From Bacteroidota bacterium (GTDB taxonomy: Bacteria > Bacteroidota > Bacteroidia > Chitinophagales > Chitinophagaceae): a stretch of 53,527 nucleotides of DNA. The stretch is taken from the NCBI GenBank assembly GCA_013285915.1, contig JABDGS010000016.1:1-53527 (forward strand), read 5' to 3'. The stretch's first letter is position 1, and each line of letters starts with the position of its first letter. Below, in pieces: positions 25,384 to 33,123 of the stretch. A program made the translations under genes and the position numbers. The notes beneath the pieces are model-generated. The model saw nothing but the letters and a program-made list of their open reading frames with translations. It had not been told where the DNA came from and ran no database searches.

Positions 25384-28152
25384 ATGGAAGATATGCAAAC
25401 ACTTTTGCAGAAAGATGACGATGCGTTGTTTAATGACAAGGGTATAAAGGCGTTTATTGACAATATGCCTTACCCTACTTTACTTGTTACACACAACAGA
25501 ATTGTAATTGCAGTAAACCAAATGCTTTGCGATTTTTTGCATATACCTTACAATGCTGCCGAGGTTAGAGGAAAAAATACGCTTAACATTTTAGAACAAA
25601 TACAGCATCTTTTTAAAGACCCGGAACGAATTGCCAGGCGGGTATTTGAAATAACGCAACAACAACAGCGTGTTTTAAACGACCGTATTGAGACTACCGA
25701 CGGCAGGGTGATATACCGCGACTATACACCTTTCATGTATGATGGCAGGGTAGCAGCTGATATGTGGATGTTTTATGATGCTACAGAAACAGAAAAGGCA
25801 GCCGAAACAATTGCCGGGCAAAGAAAGTTTTATGAGGACATTCTTAATAAGGTGCCCTCTGATATTGCTGTGCTTTCGCCGTCGTTGCGGTATATGTTTG
25901 TAAACCCTGCCGCTATTAGAGACGAAAAAATAAGAGAATGGATAATAGGTAAAGATGATTTTGAGTTTTGCCGGGAACGGGGCAAGGACGCTGGGATTGC
26001 TGAAAAGAGGACGGAGCTGCTTTTAAAATCGTTAAAAGAAAAAATTGAACTTGAATGGGAAGAGCAAATGGTAAGCCGGGATGGAATAGTAACTTATCAT
26101 TTGCGCAAAATAAGTCCTGTTTTTGATGCAAATAACAATATTAAGCTGCTTATTGGCTATGGGTTTAATATTACTGAGAGAAAAAAATACGAGGAGCAGA
26201 TTGCGGTTAACGAAAAAAAATATAAAGACCTGTTTAACTATAGCCAGGCGTTAATATGCACCCATGATATACAGGGTGTTTTATTAGAAGTTAACCCTGC
26301 TTTTTGCGAACAAACGGGCTACAAAGCAGACGAGGCAGTAGGAAGAAGTGTAAGGTGGTTTTTACCTGAAAATGATAAGCCACTTTTTGAAGAAAACTAC
26401 CTTACGCCCGTAAAAAACAATAAAAAAATAAAAGGCATTTTCAGGGTAATACATAAAAATGGTGGTGTAGTGTACCTGATGTATCAAAATTTTAGGGTTG
26501 AAACGCCCGGTGCTGAACCTTATATTATATCGTTTGCACAGGATATTACCGACCGGATAAAAATAGAACGCGAATTAAAAGAGGCTAAAAAACTAACAGA
26601 GGAAACGGCTAAAATAAAGGAGAAGTTTTTAGCCAATATGAGCCATGAGATACGCACGCCCATGAACGGCATTATGGGCATAACTGCCCTTTTACAAAAA
26701 ACACCTTTGAATGAAGAACAGGCGGGTTATTTAAAAATTGTACAGGATTCAGCGCAAATACTGCTGAATATTATTAATGACATACTTGATCTTGAAAAAA
26801 TTAACAGCGGTAGTGTTAACCTGGAAGTGATACCATTTAATATTAGCGATAGGCTGCAGAATATTGTAAGCCTATTTAAACCTGTTGCCGAAGGAAAACA
26901 ATTAAAGCTGCAATTGGTTTTAAATATCGGGAAACACCTTGTCATCGGCGGTGATCCTACACGTTTTACCCAAATAATGAACAATCTTATCAGTAATGCA
27001 ATTAAATTTACACACGGTGGCGGCGTTACTGTAGTGGCTTCAGCAGACAATGTTAATGAGGAAACAACCCTGGTACACATTGCGGTACAGGACACCGGCA
27101 TTGGGATTAGCGACGAAGGGTTTGACAAGTTATTTAGCCCCTTTACCCAGGCGCACCCCGAAACTACCCGTATGTACGGGGGCACAGGTTTAGGGCTTGC
27201 AATAACTAAAAACCTGGTGGATATGCAAAAAGGACGGATATGGATTGACAGTAAACTAAATATTGGTAGTACCTTTCACGTTGAAATACCTTTTAAAACT
27301 TACAAGCACCAACCAGAGATGAGCCAGAAAACAGAACAAAAGCAAAACAGGGTAATAAACAAAAAAGTAAAAGTGTTATTGGCTGAAGACAATGATATTA
27401 ATCAATTGCTGGCTAATAAAATTTTACAGCATTTCGGGTTTGAAGCCAAAACAGCCGGAAACGGAAATGAGGCAATATTGTTGTTGCAGCAGGATGATTT
27501 TGACGTTATATTAATGGATATTCAGATGCCGGTAAAAAATGGTATTGAGGCAGCATCGGAAATAAGGGCTTTAGCTGACGAGAAGAAAAGGAATATACCG
27601 ATAATTGCGCTTACCGCAAATGCGCTTAAAGGGGAAGAACAAAAATATTTTGCAGTGGGAATGAATGGATACTTAACCAAGCCTTTTAAAGAAAAAGAAC
27701 TGTATGAGGCTATTTCAGGCGTTTTGCCTGCTGACTACCTTGAAATTAGCGGCGGTGAAGCCGAAGCCGAAGCGGTTGATGAAGCGGTTGCCGCACAGGA
27801 AGTGCAGGAAGACAAATTATACAACTTAGCAGACCTGAGAATTATACAGAAAGATGATGAGGGGTTTATAAAAAACATTGTTGGTTTGTTTATGCAAAAT
27901 GTTCCCAAAAATGCTTCGGAACTAGTAACCGCGTGCGATAACGGCGACTGGGAAAGGGTTTTTTTTCTTGCCCATAAAATGAAATCGAGCATTGAACTGG
28001 TAAACATCAATGCTATAAGAAGTGATATTAAAAAGGTAGAGCTAAATGCAAAAACAAGACAAAATCTTGAAGAGATACCCGAGAAGGTGGCTTACATACA
28101 CGCTGTTGTTGAAAAAACAGCACAACAAATGAAAGAAGAATTTGATTTATAG
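25384..28152 (+). CDS. Soluble hybrid sensor histidine kinase (PAS-PAS-PAS-HisKA-ATPase-REC-HPt)
   Basis: Start taken as the ATG at 25384 (922 residues); the open frame extends back to a TTG at 25354. No membrane segment, so it senses a cytosolic signal. Three PAS-like domains (about 20-140, 150-270, 275-395, the last with YSQALICTHDIQGVLLEVNP) precede HisKA with His421 in FLANMSHEIRTPMNG. The ATPase domain shows MNNLISNAIKFTHGG, DTGIGIS and YGGTGLGLAI. The receiver has Asp712 in VILMDIQMP, and the HPt domain has His864 in LAHKMKSSIE. The full internal phosphorelay (His-Asp-His) probably passes phosphate to the adjacent NtrC-type regulator. Confidence 0.92.
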   Translation: MEDMQTLLQKDDDALFNDKGIKAFIDNMPYPTLLVTHNRIVIAVNQMLCDFLHIPYNAAEVRGKNTLNILEQIQHLFKDPERIARRVFEITQQQQRVLNDRIETTDGRVIYRDYTPFMYDGRVAADMWMFYDATETEKAAETIAGQRKFYEDILNKVPSDIAVLSPSLRYMFVNPAAIRDEKIREWIIGKDDFEFCRERGKDAGIAEKRTELLLKSLKEKIELEWEEQMVSRDGIVTYHLRKISPVFDANNNIKLLIGYGFNITERKKYEEQIAVNEKKYKDLFNYSQALICTHDIQGVLLEVNPAFCEQTGYKADEAVGRSVRWFLPENDKPLFEENYLTPVKNNKKIKGIFRVIHKNGGVVYLMYQNFRVETPGAEPYIISFAQDITDRIKIERELKEAKKLTEETAKIKEKFLANMSHEIRTPMNGIMGITALLQKTPLNEEQAGYLKIVQDSAQILLNIINDILDLEKINSGSVNLEVIPFNISDRLQNIVSLFKPVAEGKQLKLQLVLNIGKHLVIGGDPTRFTQIMNNLISNAIKFTHGGGVTVVASADNVNEETTLVHIAVQDTGIGISDEGFDKLFSPFTQAHPETTRMYGGTGLGLAITKNLVDMQKGRIWIDSKLNIGSTFHVEIPFKTYKHQPEMSQKTEQKQNRVINKKVKVLLAEDNDINQLLANKILQHFGFEAKTAGNGNEAILLLQQDDFDVILMDIQMPVKNGIEAASEIRALADEKKRNIPIIALTANALKGEEQKYFAVGMNGYLTKPFKEKELYEAISGVLPADYLEISGGEAEAEAVDEAVAAQEVQEDKLYNLADLRIIQKDDEGFIKNIVGLFMQNVPKNASELVTACDNGDWERVFFLAHKMKSSIELVNINAIRSDIKKVELNAKTRQNLEEIPEKVAYIHAVVEKTAQQMKEEFDL

Positions 28153-28177
28153 AGCCCATGGCTGTAACCATATAAAA

Positions 28178-28241
28178 ACAACACTCAATATTTCACTTAG
28201 GGTCAATATAAGTCAGCCGTAATCGAAATATTGAGTGTTGT
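28178..28241. terminator. Perfect 16-bp inverted repeat between convergent genes
   Basis: ACAACACTCAATATTT (28178-28193) is the exact reverse complement of 28226-28241, with a 32-base spacer. It lies between the hybrid kinase stop and the convergent DUF4097 stop, so it may act as a bidirectional terminator. It lacks a G/C-rich stem and clear T-tails. Confidence 0.5.
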
Positions 28242-28264
28242 CGCCAAAATCAGCACCTCTAACC

Positions 28265-29305
28265 CTACCTTATAGTAAGGTTTACCCTGCCACCGCCTGC
28301 GTCAAGCGTTATGGGTATGCCGCCACCGTTTAATGTGCCCTTCATATGGCCTTCTTCCTGGCTGCCCCTAAAATTATCAAGCTCATTTGTTTTTATCCTG
28401 TCACCGTCAAGTGTCAAGTCAACACCTTTGCCTTTTGGAATAGTTAGGTTAATATTACCACCACTGTTATCTATTTTTACATACTTGCCCAGCGTTGTCA
28501 TTTCAACATCAATGCTTGATCCGCTGGTAGAAGCTTCAAGGCTGCATGATAAATTTCTAAGCCTTATGCCACTGCCGGATGTTTCAATAGCAAGTTCGCC
28601 GGAAATGTCGCTACCCTCCGCACTTCCACCGCTGGTGCCTGCACGTATAGTACCTTTTAAATTGTCAAGGTGCAGTGATCCGCCGCTTGTTTCAAGTTTA
28701 ATAGTACCACTGCAATTGCTTGCCTCTATGCTGCCGCCGCTTGTTTCAAGGTCAATGTAATCATGGCTGTTTGATACATGGATGCTGCCGCCAGATGTAC
28801 TGCCAACCGTATGACCGGCAAGATCATCAACATGCAGGCTGCCGCCGCTTGTTTCAAACTTCTGGTTACCATTTAAATCTGCAAGCGATATGCTGCCGCC
28901 GCTTGTTTCAAGATCAGTCGAAACATTTTGGGGTACATATACCCTGAAGGAAATGCTAACACCCCTTCTCCAGTCAATATTATTTCTCTTCTCTTTTACA
29001 ATGGCAGTAACCTTGTGGTTACTAACTGATATATCAACGTTATAATACTCGTCAAGGCGCTGTTTTATTTCTTCTTTTGTCAGCGTATTGTTGCCGTTAC
29101 TGCTGTGTACATACATTTCAATACGGGCGTCGCTGCCGCTATTGCCCTTTACACTTATACTGCCGCCAGACGTTCTCACTTCAACTGATTGTATATTGTC
29201 GGCCGATAGTAGCCTGGTTGAGTAAGGTGTTTCATTATCATTAAGCTGGGCATTTGCAGCATACACGCCGCAGGTTATTGCAAAAAGCAGGAAGTATTTT
29301 TTCAT
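28265..29305 (-). CDS. DUF4097 repeat protein, putative exported beta-helix/adhesin-like
   Basis: 346 residues with a signal peptide (MKKYFLLFAITCGVYAANA). From residue 40 on, the protein is built of ~20-residue turns repeating [ED]TSGGSI (at least eight: RTSGGSI, ETSGGSI, STSGGSI, ETSGGSL and variants such as ETSGSGI), which predicts a right-handed parallel beta-helix. This is the DUF4097 family, surface-exposed and often next to stress or anti-sigma genes, but with no established activity. The DNA repeats encode a recurring codon set (GAAACAAGCGGCGGCAGC-like), making the locus prone to copy-number change. Confidence 0.9.
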   Translation of the reverse strand: MKKYFLLFAITCGVYAANAQLNDNETPYSTRLLSADNIQSVEVRTSGGSISVKGNSGSDARIEMYVHSSNGNNTLTKEEIKQRLDEYYNVDISVSNHKVTAIVKEKRNNIDWRRGVSISFRVYVPQNVSTDLETSGGSISLADLNGNQKFETSGGSLHVDDLAGHTVGSTSGGSIHVSNSHDYIDLETSGGSIEASNCSGTIKLETSGGSLHLDNLKGTIRAGTSGGSAEGSDISGELAIETSGSGIRLRNLSCSLEASTSGSSIDVEMTTLGKYVKIDNSGGNINLTIPKGKGVDLTLDGDRIKTNELDNFRGSQEEGHMKGTLNGGGIPITLDAGGGRVNLTIR

Positions 29306-29858
29306 GTTTCTATTTGTTTTATTTACTTGGTTTAACGTGAATGGTTACAATTAGTTACAGTTTTTTTATTTTTATAGTAATTGGCCAGTGGCAGTAACAT
29401 GCAGTTTTGCGGCATAACTATAGCCTATCTTTTTATGCGCTAAAATATGTGCCAGTATAAAAATGCAGTGATTACCAGTTGATTACACCCGAGGATAGTT
29501 ACAATACAGTACGGTTTTGATACACCTTATGTGTCATTTTGTTACAAACTATGCGCTTGACGGGTATTGATGGAACTCAGATACCGCAGACCGAAAGGAT
29601 GTGCAGGATTTTCTTCGCCCGGTTCGTGTCTTATTATCTATTGTGTGGAAGAATGGAACGCAGCTACCGCAGGTTGAAAGGATATACACAATTTTTTGAG
29701 TATTTTAAACTTTGTACGCTTTGTGTTTATACCTTTTCAACCGCAAAGAACGCCAAAACAAAAAACATAGGAGGGTACAAAGCAACGCCTGCACCCTCCA
29801 TAAAAACTTTAAACTGACACTTCAAACTGTAAACTTCAAACTGTAAACTTCTTAAACT
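29306..29858. other. Gene-free stretch between DUF4097 and THX genes
   Basis: A+T-rich upstream region of the DUF4097 gene, then two diverged copies of a ~43-base word (29570-29612 and 29653-29695: ATGGAACNCAG, TACCGCAG, GAAAGGAT). Then an ACTTTGT...AACCGCAAAGAACGCC word and CTTCAAACTGTAAACTT repeats up to 29855. No gene is supported. Confidence 0.5.
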
Positions 29859-29969
29859 CTATGCTTCTTTTTCTGCTTTTTTTGCTTTTGCAGGCTTTGA
29901 CGGGCGGCTTTTACCAAATGAACCTTTAAATATTTTGCCCTTTTTTGTTTTTTTATCTCCTCTGCCCAT
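29859..29969 (-). CDS. 30S ribosomal protein THX
   Basis: A 36-residue, very basic peptide: MGRGDKKTKKGKIFKGSFGK, then SRPSKPAKAKK and a short EKEA tail. The MGRGDKKT-KGKIFKGS-G-SRP pattern is diagnostic for the small ribosomal subunit protein THX/S31 that sits in the head of the 30S particle in Thermus and Bacteroidota. The gene is shorter than usual annotation cut-offs. It reads on the minus strand downstream of the HU genes, 129 bases from the nearer one. Confidence 0.88.
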   Translation of the reverse strand: MGRGDKKTKKGKIFKGSFGKSRPSKPAKAKKAEKEA

Positions 29970-30098
29970 GATTGTTTTTTTGAATGATAAATTTATTTAA
30001 CAGGCTGCAAAGGTGCAGAAATTTGTTTATTCAGCTGCAATAAAAAAGCAGGAGAAATTATGTTCCCCCTGCTTTATGGATGTTTTAACGGCAAACAA

Positions 30099-30368
30099 TT
30101 ATACTTTGGCAGATAATTCTTTACCTGCTTTAAAACGGGCTACTTTTTTTGCTTTAATTTTTATAGCAGCGCCTGTTTGTGGGTTGCGGCCCGTGCGTGC
30201 GGCACGTTTTGATACTGAAAAGGTACCAAAGCCCACTAATGTTATTTTGCCACCGCCTTTTAAGCTTTTGGTTACGGCCCCGGTAAATGAATCTAAAACA
30301 GCATTAGCCTGGGTTTTGCTAATGCCAGTGTCGTCGGCAATTTTAGCTATCAGATCGGCCTTGTTCAT
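30099..30368 (-). CDS. HU family DNA-binding protein, copy 1
   Basis: 89 residues, typical HU length. MNKADLIAKIADDTGISKTQANAVLDSF forms the helical body. The arm region carries GFGTFSVSKRAARTGRNPQTG and ends in KVARFKAGKELSAKV. It is a histone-like nucleoid protein that bends DNA without sequence preference. It is the second gene of a tandem pair with a 17-base gap. The near-identical arm region in both genes shows duplication, and a heterodimer is plausible. Confidence 0.93.
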   Translation of the reverse strand: MNKADLIAKIADDTGISKTQANAVLDSFTGAVTKSLKGGGKITLVGFGTFSVSKRAARTGRNPQTGAAIKIKAKKVARFKAGKELSAKV

Positions 30369-30385
30369 AAAAATATTTAAAAAGG

Positions 30386-30661
30386 TTATTTATTAACAGT
30401 TTTAGCCAGGTCTGCACCGGCTTTAAATTTAGCAACCTTTTTAGCCTTAATTTTTATAGCAGCGCCTGTTTGTGGGTTACGGCCTGTGCGTGCAGCACGT
30501 TTTGAAACAGAAAAAGTACCAAAACCAACTAATGTTACGCTTTCGCCCTTTTTTAAGGTTTTGGCTACTGCATCAGTAAAAGAATCTATTGAGGCGTTAG
30601 CCTGTGTTTTAGATATGCCTGCATCTTCGGCAATCTTAGCAACTAATTCAGCTTTGTTCAT
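30386..30661 (-). CDS. HU family DNA-binding protein, copy 2
   Basis: 91 residues from the ATG at 30661 (MNKAELVAKIAEDAG); the open frame extends 13 codons upstream but without HU similarity. Same GFGTFSVSKRAARTGRNPQTGAAIKIKAKKVAKFKAG arm and tail as copy 1. It is first in the pair, directly downstream of a good Bacteroidota promoter (30698-30726). Confidence 0.93.
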   Translation of the reverse strand: MNKAELVAKIAEDAGISKTQANASIDSFTDAVAKTLKKGESVTLVGFGTFSVSKRAARTGRNPQTGAAIKIKAKKVAKFKAGADLAKTVNK

Positions 30662-30697
30662 GGCTGTTGTTATTTTTAAATGGTGATGAATAAGAAA

Positions 30698-30726
30698 CAA
30701 ATATATTCGGTTTTGTTATTCGGCAA
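30698..30726 (-). promoter_or_regulatory. Bacteroidota promoter of the HU gene pair
   Basis: On the minus strand TTG (30724-30726), an 18-base spacer, then TATATTTG (30698-30705), a full match to the TTG/TAnnTTTG consensus. It lies about 37 bases before the HU start. Confidence 0.65.
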
Positions 30727-30962
30727 AATATTTTTGCATATAATATTAAAAACCACGTACCCTTTAAACCCGCATCAATAAAGGATTTGAGCGCCTATTG
30801 ATATTTAGCACGTGCAAAATAGATGCCGGTAAAATTGCTGAAACCTATGCTGGCAAAGGGTTTTAACAAAATACGGGCTGAAATGCAATGCAGGTGCGGC
30901 TTTTAGGGCAATATAATATTCTTTTTTGAATTTTGAGGAGCCATTAAATTAAATTTCCACAA

Positions 30963-31286
30963 TCAATTCACAACCTGCATAAGCGATGCAAAACTGAATA
31001 TTTTGTCACCCCACTTATCCGTCGTTTGCTTAAACTGCGGCTCATAAAATTGCCTGTAGTAGTCATACTGTTGCCTGCTTTCAGCATAGTATTGTACGGC
31101 ATATACGGGCCCTTCCGTTTCATCTGTTTCCAGCAGGCGCACCACCTGGTGTTTTACAAAACAGCCTGTACCCAGTACCATAGGTATATAATCATCCAGC
31201 ATCCATGCAAGCCAGGCGTCATGCACGGGCCATGCTACCTGGGTGGTAATGTTATAGATGAGAAGCAAACTGTCACCCACACTCAT
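30963..31286 (-). CDS. DUF4286 family protein
   Basis: Start chosen at the ATG at 31286 (MSVGDSLLLIYNITTQV), 107 residues, close to the usual ~100. An in-frame ATG at 31364 would add 26 residues encoded by a repeat (SPPSGVGVTPSGDRG), which I regard as read-through of an inserted element. Family motifs are LIYNITTQV at the N-terminus, HDAWLAWMLDDYIPMVLGTG, YAVQYYAES, and KWGDKIFSFASLMQVV. Small ferredoxin-like fold, function unknown. It follows the exonuclease III gene on the same strand, after a repeat. Confidence 0.8.
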   Translation of the reverse strand: MSVGDSLLLIYNITTQVAWPVHDAWLAWMLDDYIPMVLGTGCFVKHQVVRLLETDETEGPVYAVQYYAESRQQYDYYRQFYEPQFKQTTDKWGDKIFSFASLMQVVN

Positions 31287-31287
31287 G

Positions 31288-31339
31288 CCCCTATCCCCTG
31301 AAGGGGTAACCCCTACCCCTGAAGGGGGGCTTTGGGCTT
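31288..31339. repeat. REP-like element at the 5' end of the DUF4286 gene
   Basis: TATCCCCTGAAGGGGTAAC directly followed by CTACCCCTGAAGGGGGGC: two CCCCTGAAGGGG palindromes in tandem. The frame of the gene is open through both. Confidence 0.65.
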
Positions 31340-31429
31340 CGTCACTATTTTCAAACTCACTCATATTAAAGTTTATTAATGCTGCTTAATCGTGTCCCTT
31401 TGCCGTCTTGATTTTCACTCATCGCAAAG

Positions 31430-31467
31430 CGCCCCTTTAAGGGTTTGGGGGTTGGCCTAGGGGCTCA
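31430..31467. repeat. REP-like element over the 3' end of the exonuclease III gene
   Basis: CGCCCCTTTAAGGGTTTGGGGG, then TTGGCCTAGGGGC. It covers the last codons and stop of the gene and is similar in style to the element at 31288. Confidence 0.5.
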
Positions 31468-32227
31468 GTCTCACATACACCGGGCAATGGTCACTGTGCA
31501 CTGCATCCGGGTAAATAGCTGCCTCTGCAATAACATCTTTCAGGTTGCCGGTAACGCTTATATAATCTATACGCCAGCCCTTGTTTTGCGCCCGCACCGT
31601 GGGGAAACGCCTGCTCCACCAACTATAACTGTGTGCTTTTTCGGGGTGTATATGCCTGTAGCTGTCAATAAAATCATTCTGCAAAAATTTATCCATCCAC
31701 GCCCTTTCTTCCGGTAAAAAGCCTGAAGTTTTTTTGTTGCCTTTAGGGTCGTGTATATCAATTTCACGATGGGCTATGTTATAGTCGCCGCAAACCACCA
31801 GCCGTGGCCGTTCTTTGCGCAGCGTATTTAAATAATCTAAAAACTCATCCAGCCATTGGTATTTATATGCCTGCCTTACCCCACCGGTAGTGCCGCTTGG
31901 GTAGTAGGCGTTTATAACGGTAATATCGCCAAAATCGACCCTCAACACCCTTCCTTCAAAATCACTTTGCTCAATTTTGTTGCCATAAACAACATTGTCA
32001 GCTTTTATTTTGGTAAATATTGCAACCCCACTATATCCTTTTTTTTGCGCTGAAAACCAGTAGGTTTCAAAGCCCAGTGCTTCTATTTGCGCATAATCAA
32101 CGTTCTCTTTTTCCGCTTTAATTTCCTGCAGGCAAACAATATCAGCAGGGTCAGTTTTTAGCCAGTCAACAAACCCCTTACTCATTGCGGAGCGAATGCC
32201 ATTTACGTTGTAAGAAACAATGCGCAT
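31457..32227 (-). CDS. xth: Exodeoxyribonuclease III
   Basis: 256 residues, normal length. It is an EEP-superfamily AP endonuclease and 3'-5' exonuclease of base-excision repair. Motifs: N-terminal MRIVSYNVNGIRSA, metal-ligand Glu35 in LQEIKA, YYPSGT, the GDYNIAHREIDIHDP block, the abasic-site loop GWRIDYISVT and the catalytic SDHCPV near the end. Start at the ATG of MRIVS. The stop codon lies inside a short repeat, so the last residues (LSP) may have been reshaped by it. Confidence 0.95.
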   Translation of the reverse strand: MRIVSYNVNGIRSAMSKGFVDWLKTDPADIVCLQEIKAEKENVDYAQIEALGFETYWFSAQKKGYSGVAIFTKIKADNVVYGNKIEQSDFEGRVLRVDFGDITVINAYYPSGTTGGVRQAYKYQWLDEFLDYLNTLRKERPRLVVCGDYNIAHREIDIHDPKGNKKTSGFLPEERAWMDKFLQNDFIDSYRHIHPEKAHSYSWWSRRFPTVRAQNKGWRIDYISVTGNLKDVIAEAAIYPDAVHSDHCPVYVRLSP

Positions 32228-32308
32228 AAAACAGTTTATTATGGTTGCAAATTAAGCATGTTGCGATAAGTTTTACTTTTATGCCCTTTTTAAAAGATAA
32301 TTTTAAGT

Positions 32309-33043
32309 ATGAATACTAAGAACCCGAGAATAATACCGGCAAAGGAAATGGTGTATTTAGACGGGCCTAAAAGCCGGTCGTACGAGCTGCAGTTTGCGAT
32401 AAAAGTATTCAGGCAGTTTTTAAAGGCGTTTCGTACCCTGCATTTTGTTGGCCCCTGCATTACAGTGTTTGGCTCTGCACGGTTTAAAGAAGATCACCCA
32501 TATTATATCGCCGCGCGTGAGTTTGGCAAACGTATTGCCGGGCTGGGTTTTACAACAGTAACTGGTGGTGGCCCAGGGGTTATGGAAGCTGCAAACCGCG
32601 GCGCTTTTGAAAACGGGGGCATGTCAGTTGGATGCAATATTGTGCTGCCGCACGAACAAAAAGAAAACCCTTACCTGCATAAATCAGTAACCTTCGATTA
32701 TTTTTTTGTGCGCAAAACCATCCTTATTAAATACTCCTACGCATTTGTTATTTTGCCTGGTGGCTTTGGCACTATGGATGAGTTTTTTGAAACGCTTACG
32801 CTGGTGCAAACCGCCATGATAACGCATTTCCCGCTTGTATTATACAGCAAAGAATATTATAAAGAATTGATGGAAACCATTGAGGCAATGGTACCACAGG
32901 GCACAATATCGCAGGACGACCTGAAGCTTGTGCTGCTTACCGACGACATTGATGAAGCCATCGACCACATAAGCAAATACATTACCACAAATTATAGCAT
33001 AAAGCACCGAAAAAAGCTGTGGTGGCTTTTTGAAAAGTTATAA
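32309..33043 (+). CDS. LOG family protein (TIGR00730, nucleotide-phosphoribohydrolase-like)
   Basis: 244 residues with an N-terminal extension of about 45 residues before the Rossmann core (ITVFGSARF). Hallmarks are TGGGPGVMEAANRGAFENGG (phosphate site) and PGGFGTMDEFFE (catalytic Arg/Glu motif PGGxGTxxE). Members cleave nucleoside 5'-monophosphates to base and ribose-5-phosphate; cytokinin activation is one known role in other organisms. The activity here is inferred. Single gene, divergent from exonuclease III. Confidence 0.88.
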   Translation: MNTKNPRIIPAKEMVYLDGPKSRSYELQFAIKVFRQFLKAFRTLHFVGPCITVFGSARFKEDHPYYIAAREFGKRIAGLGFTTVTGGGPGVMEAANRGAFENGGMSVGCNIVLPHEQKENPYLHKSVTFDYFFVRKTILIKYSYAFVILPGGFGTMDEFFETLTLVQTAMITHFPLVLYSKEYYKELMETIEAMVPQGTISQDDLKLVLLTDDIDEAIDHISKYITTNYSIKHRKKLWWLFEKL

Positions 33044-33123
33044 ATTGCCAAAATTTCTATAAGGCATTGTTGCGCACTAAAAAAGTGCCTAATATTATAG
33101 CGCTAAACCCATAAAGCAGTTAC

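Noticed and set aside
28311-28760. Open frame antisense to the DUF4097 gene
   Set aside because: It is a by-product of the repeated TSGGS codons; no start context and no family resemblance.
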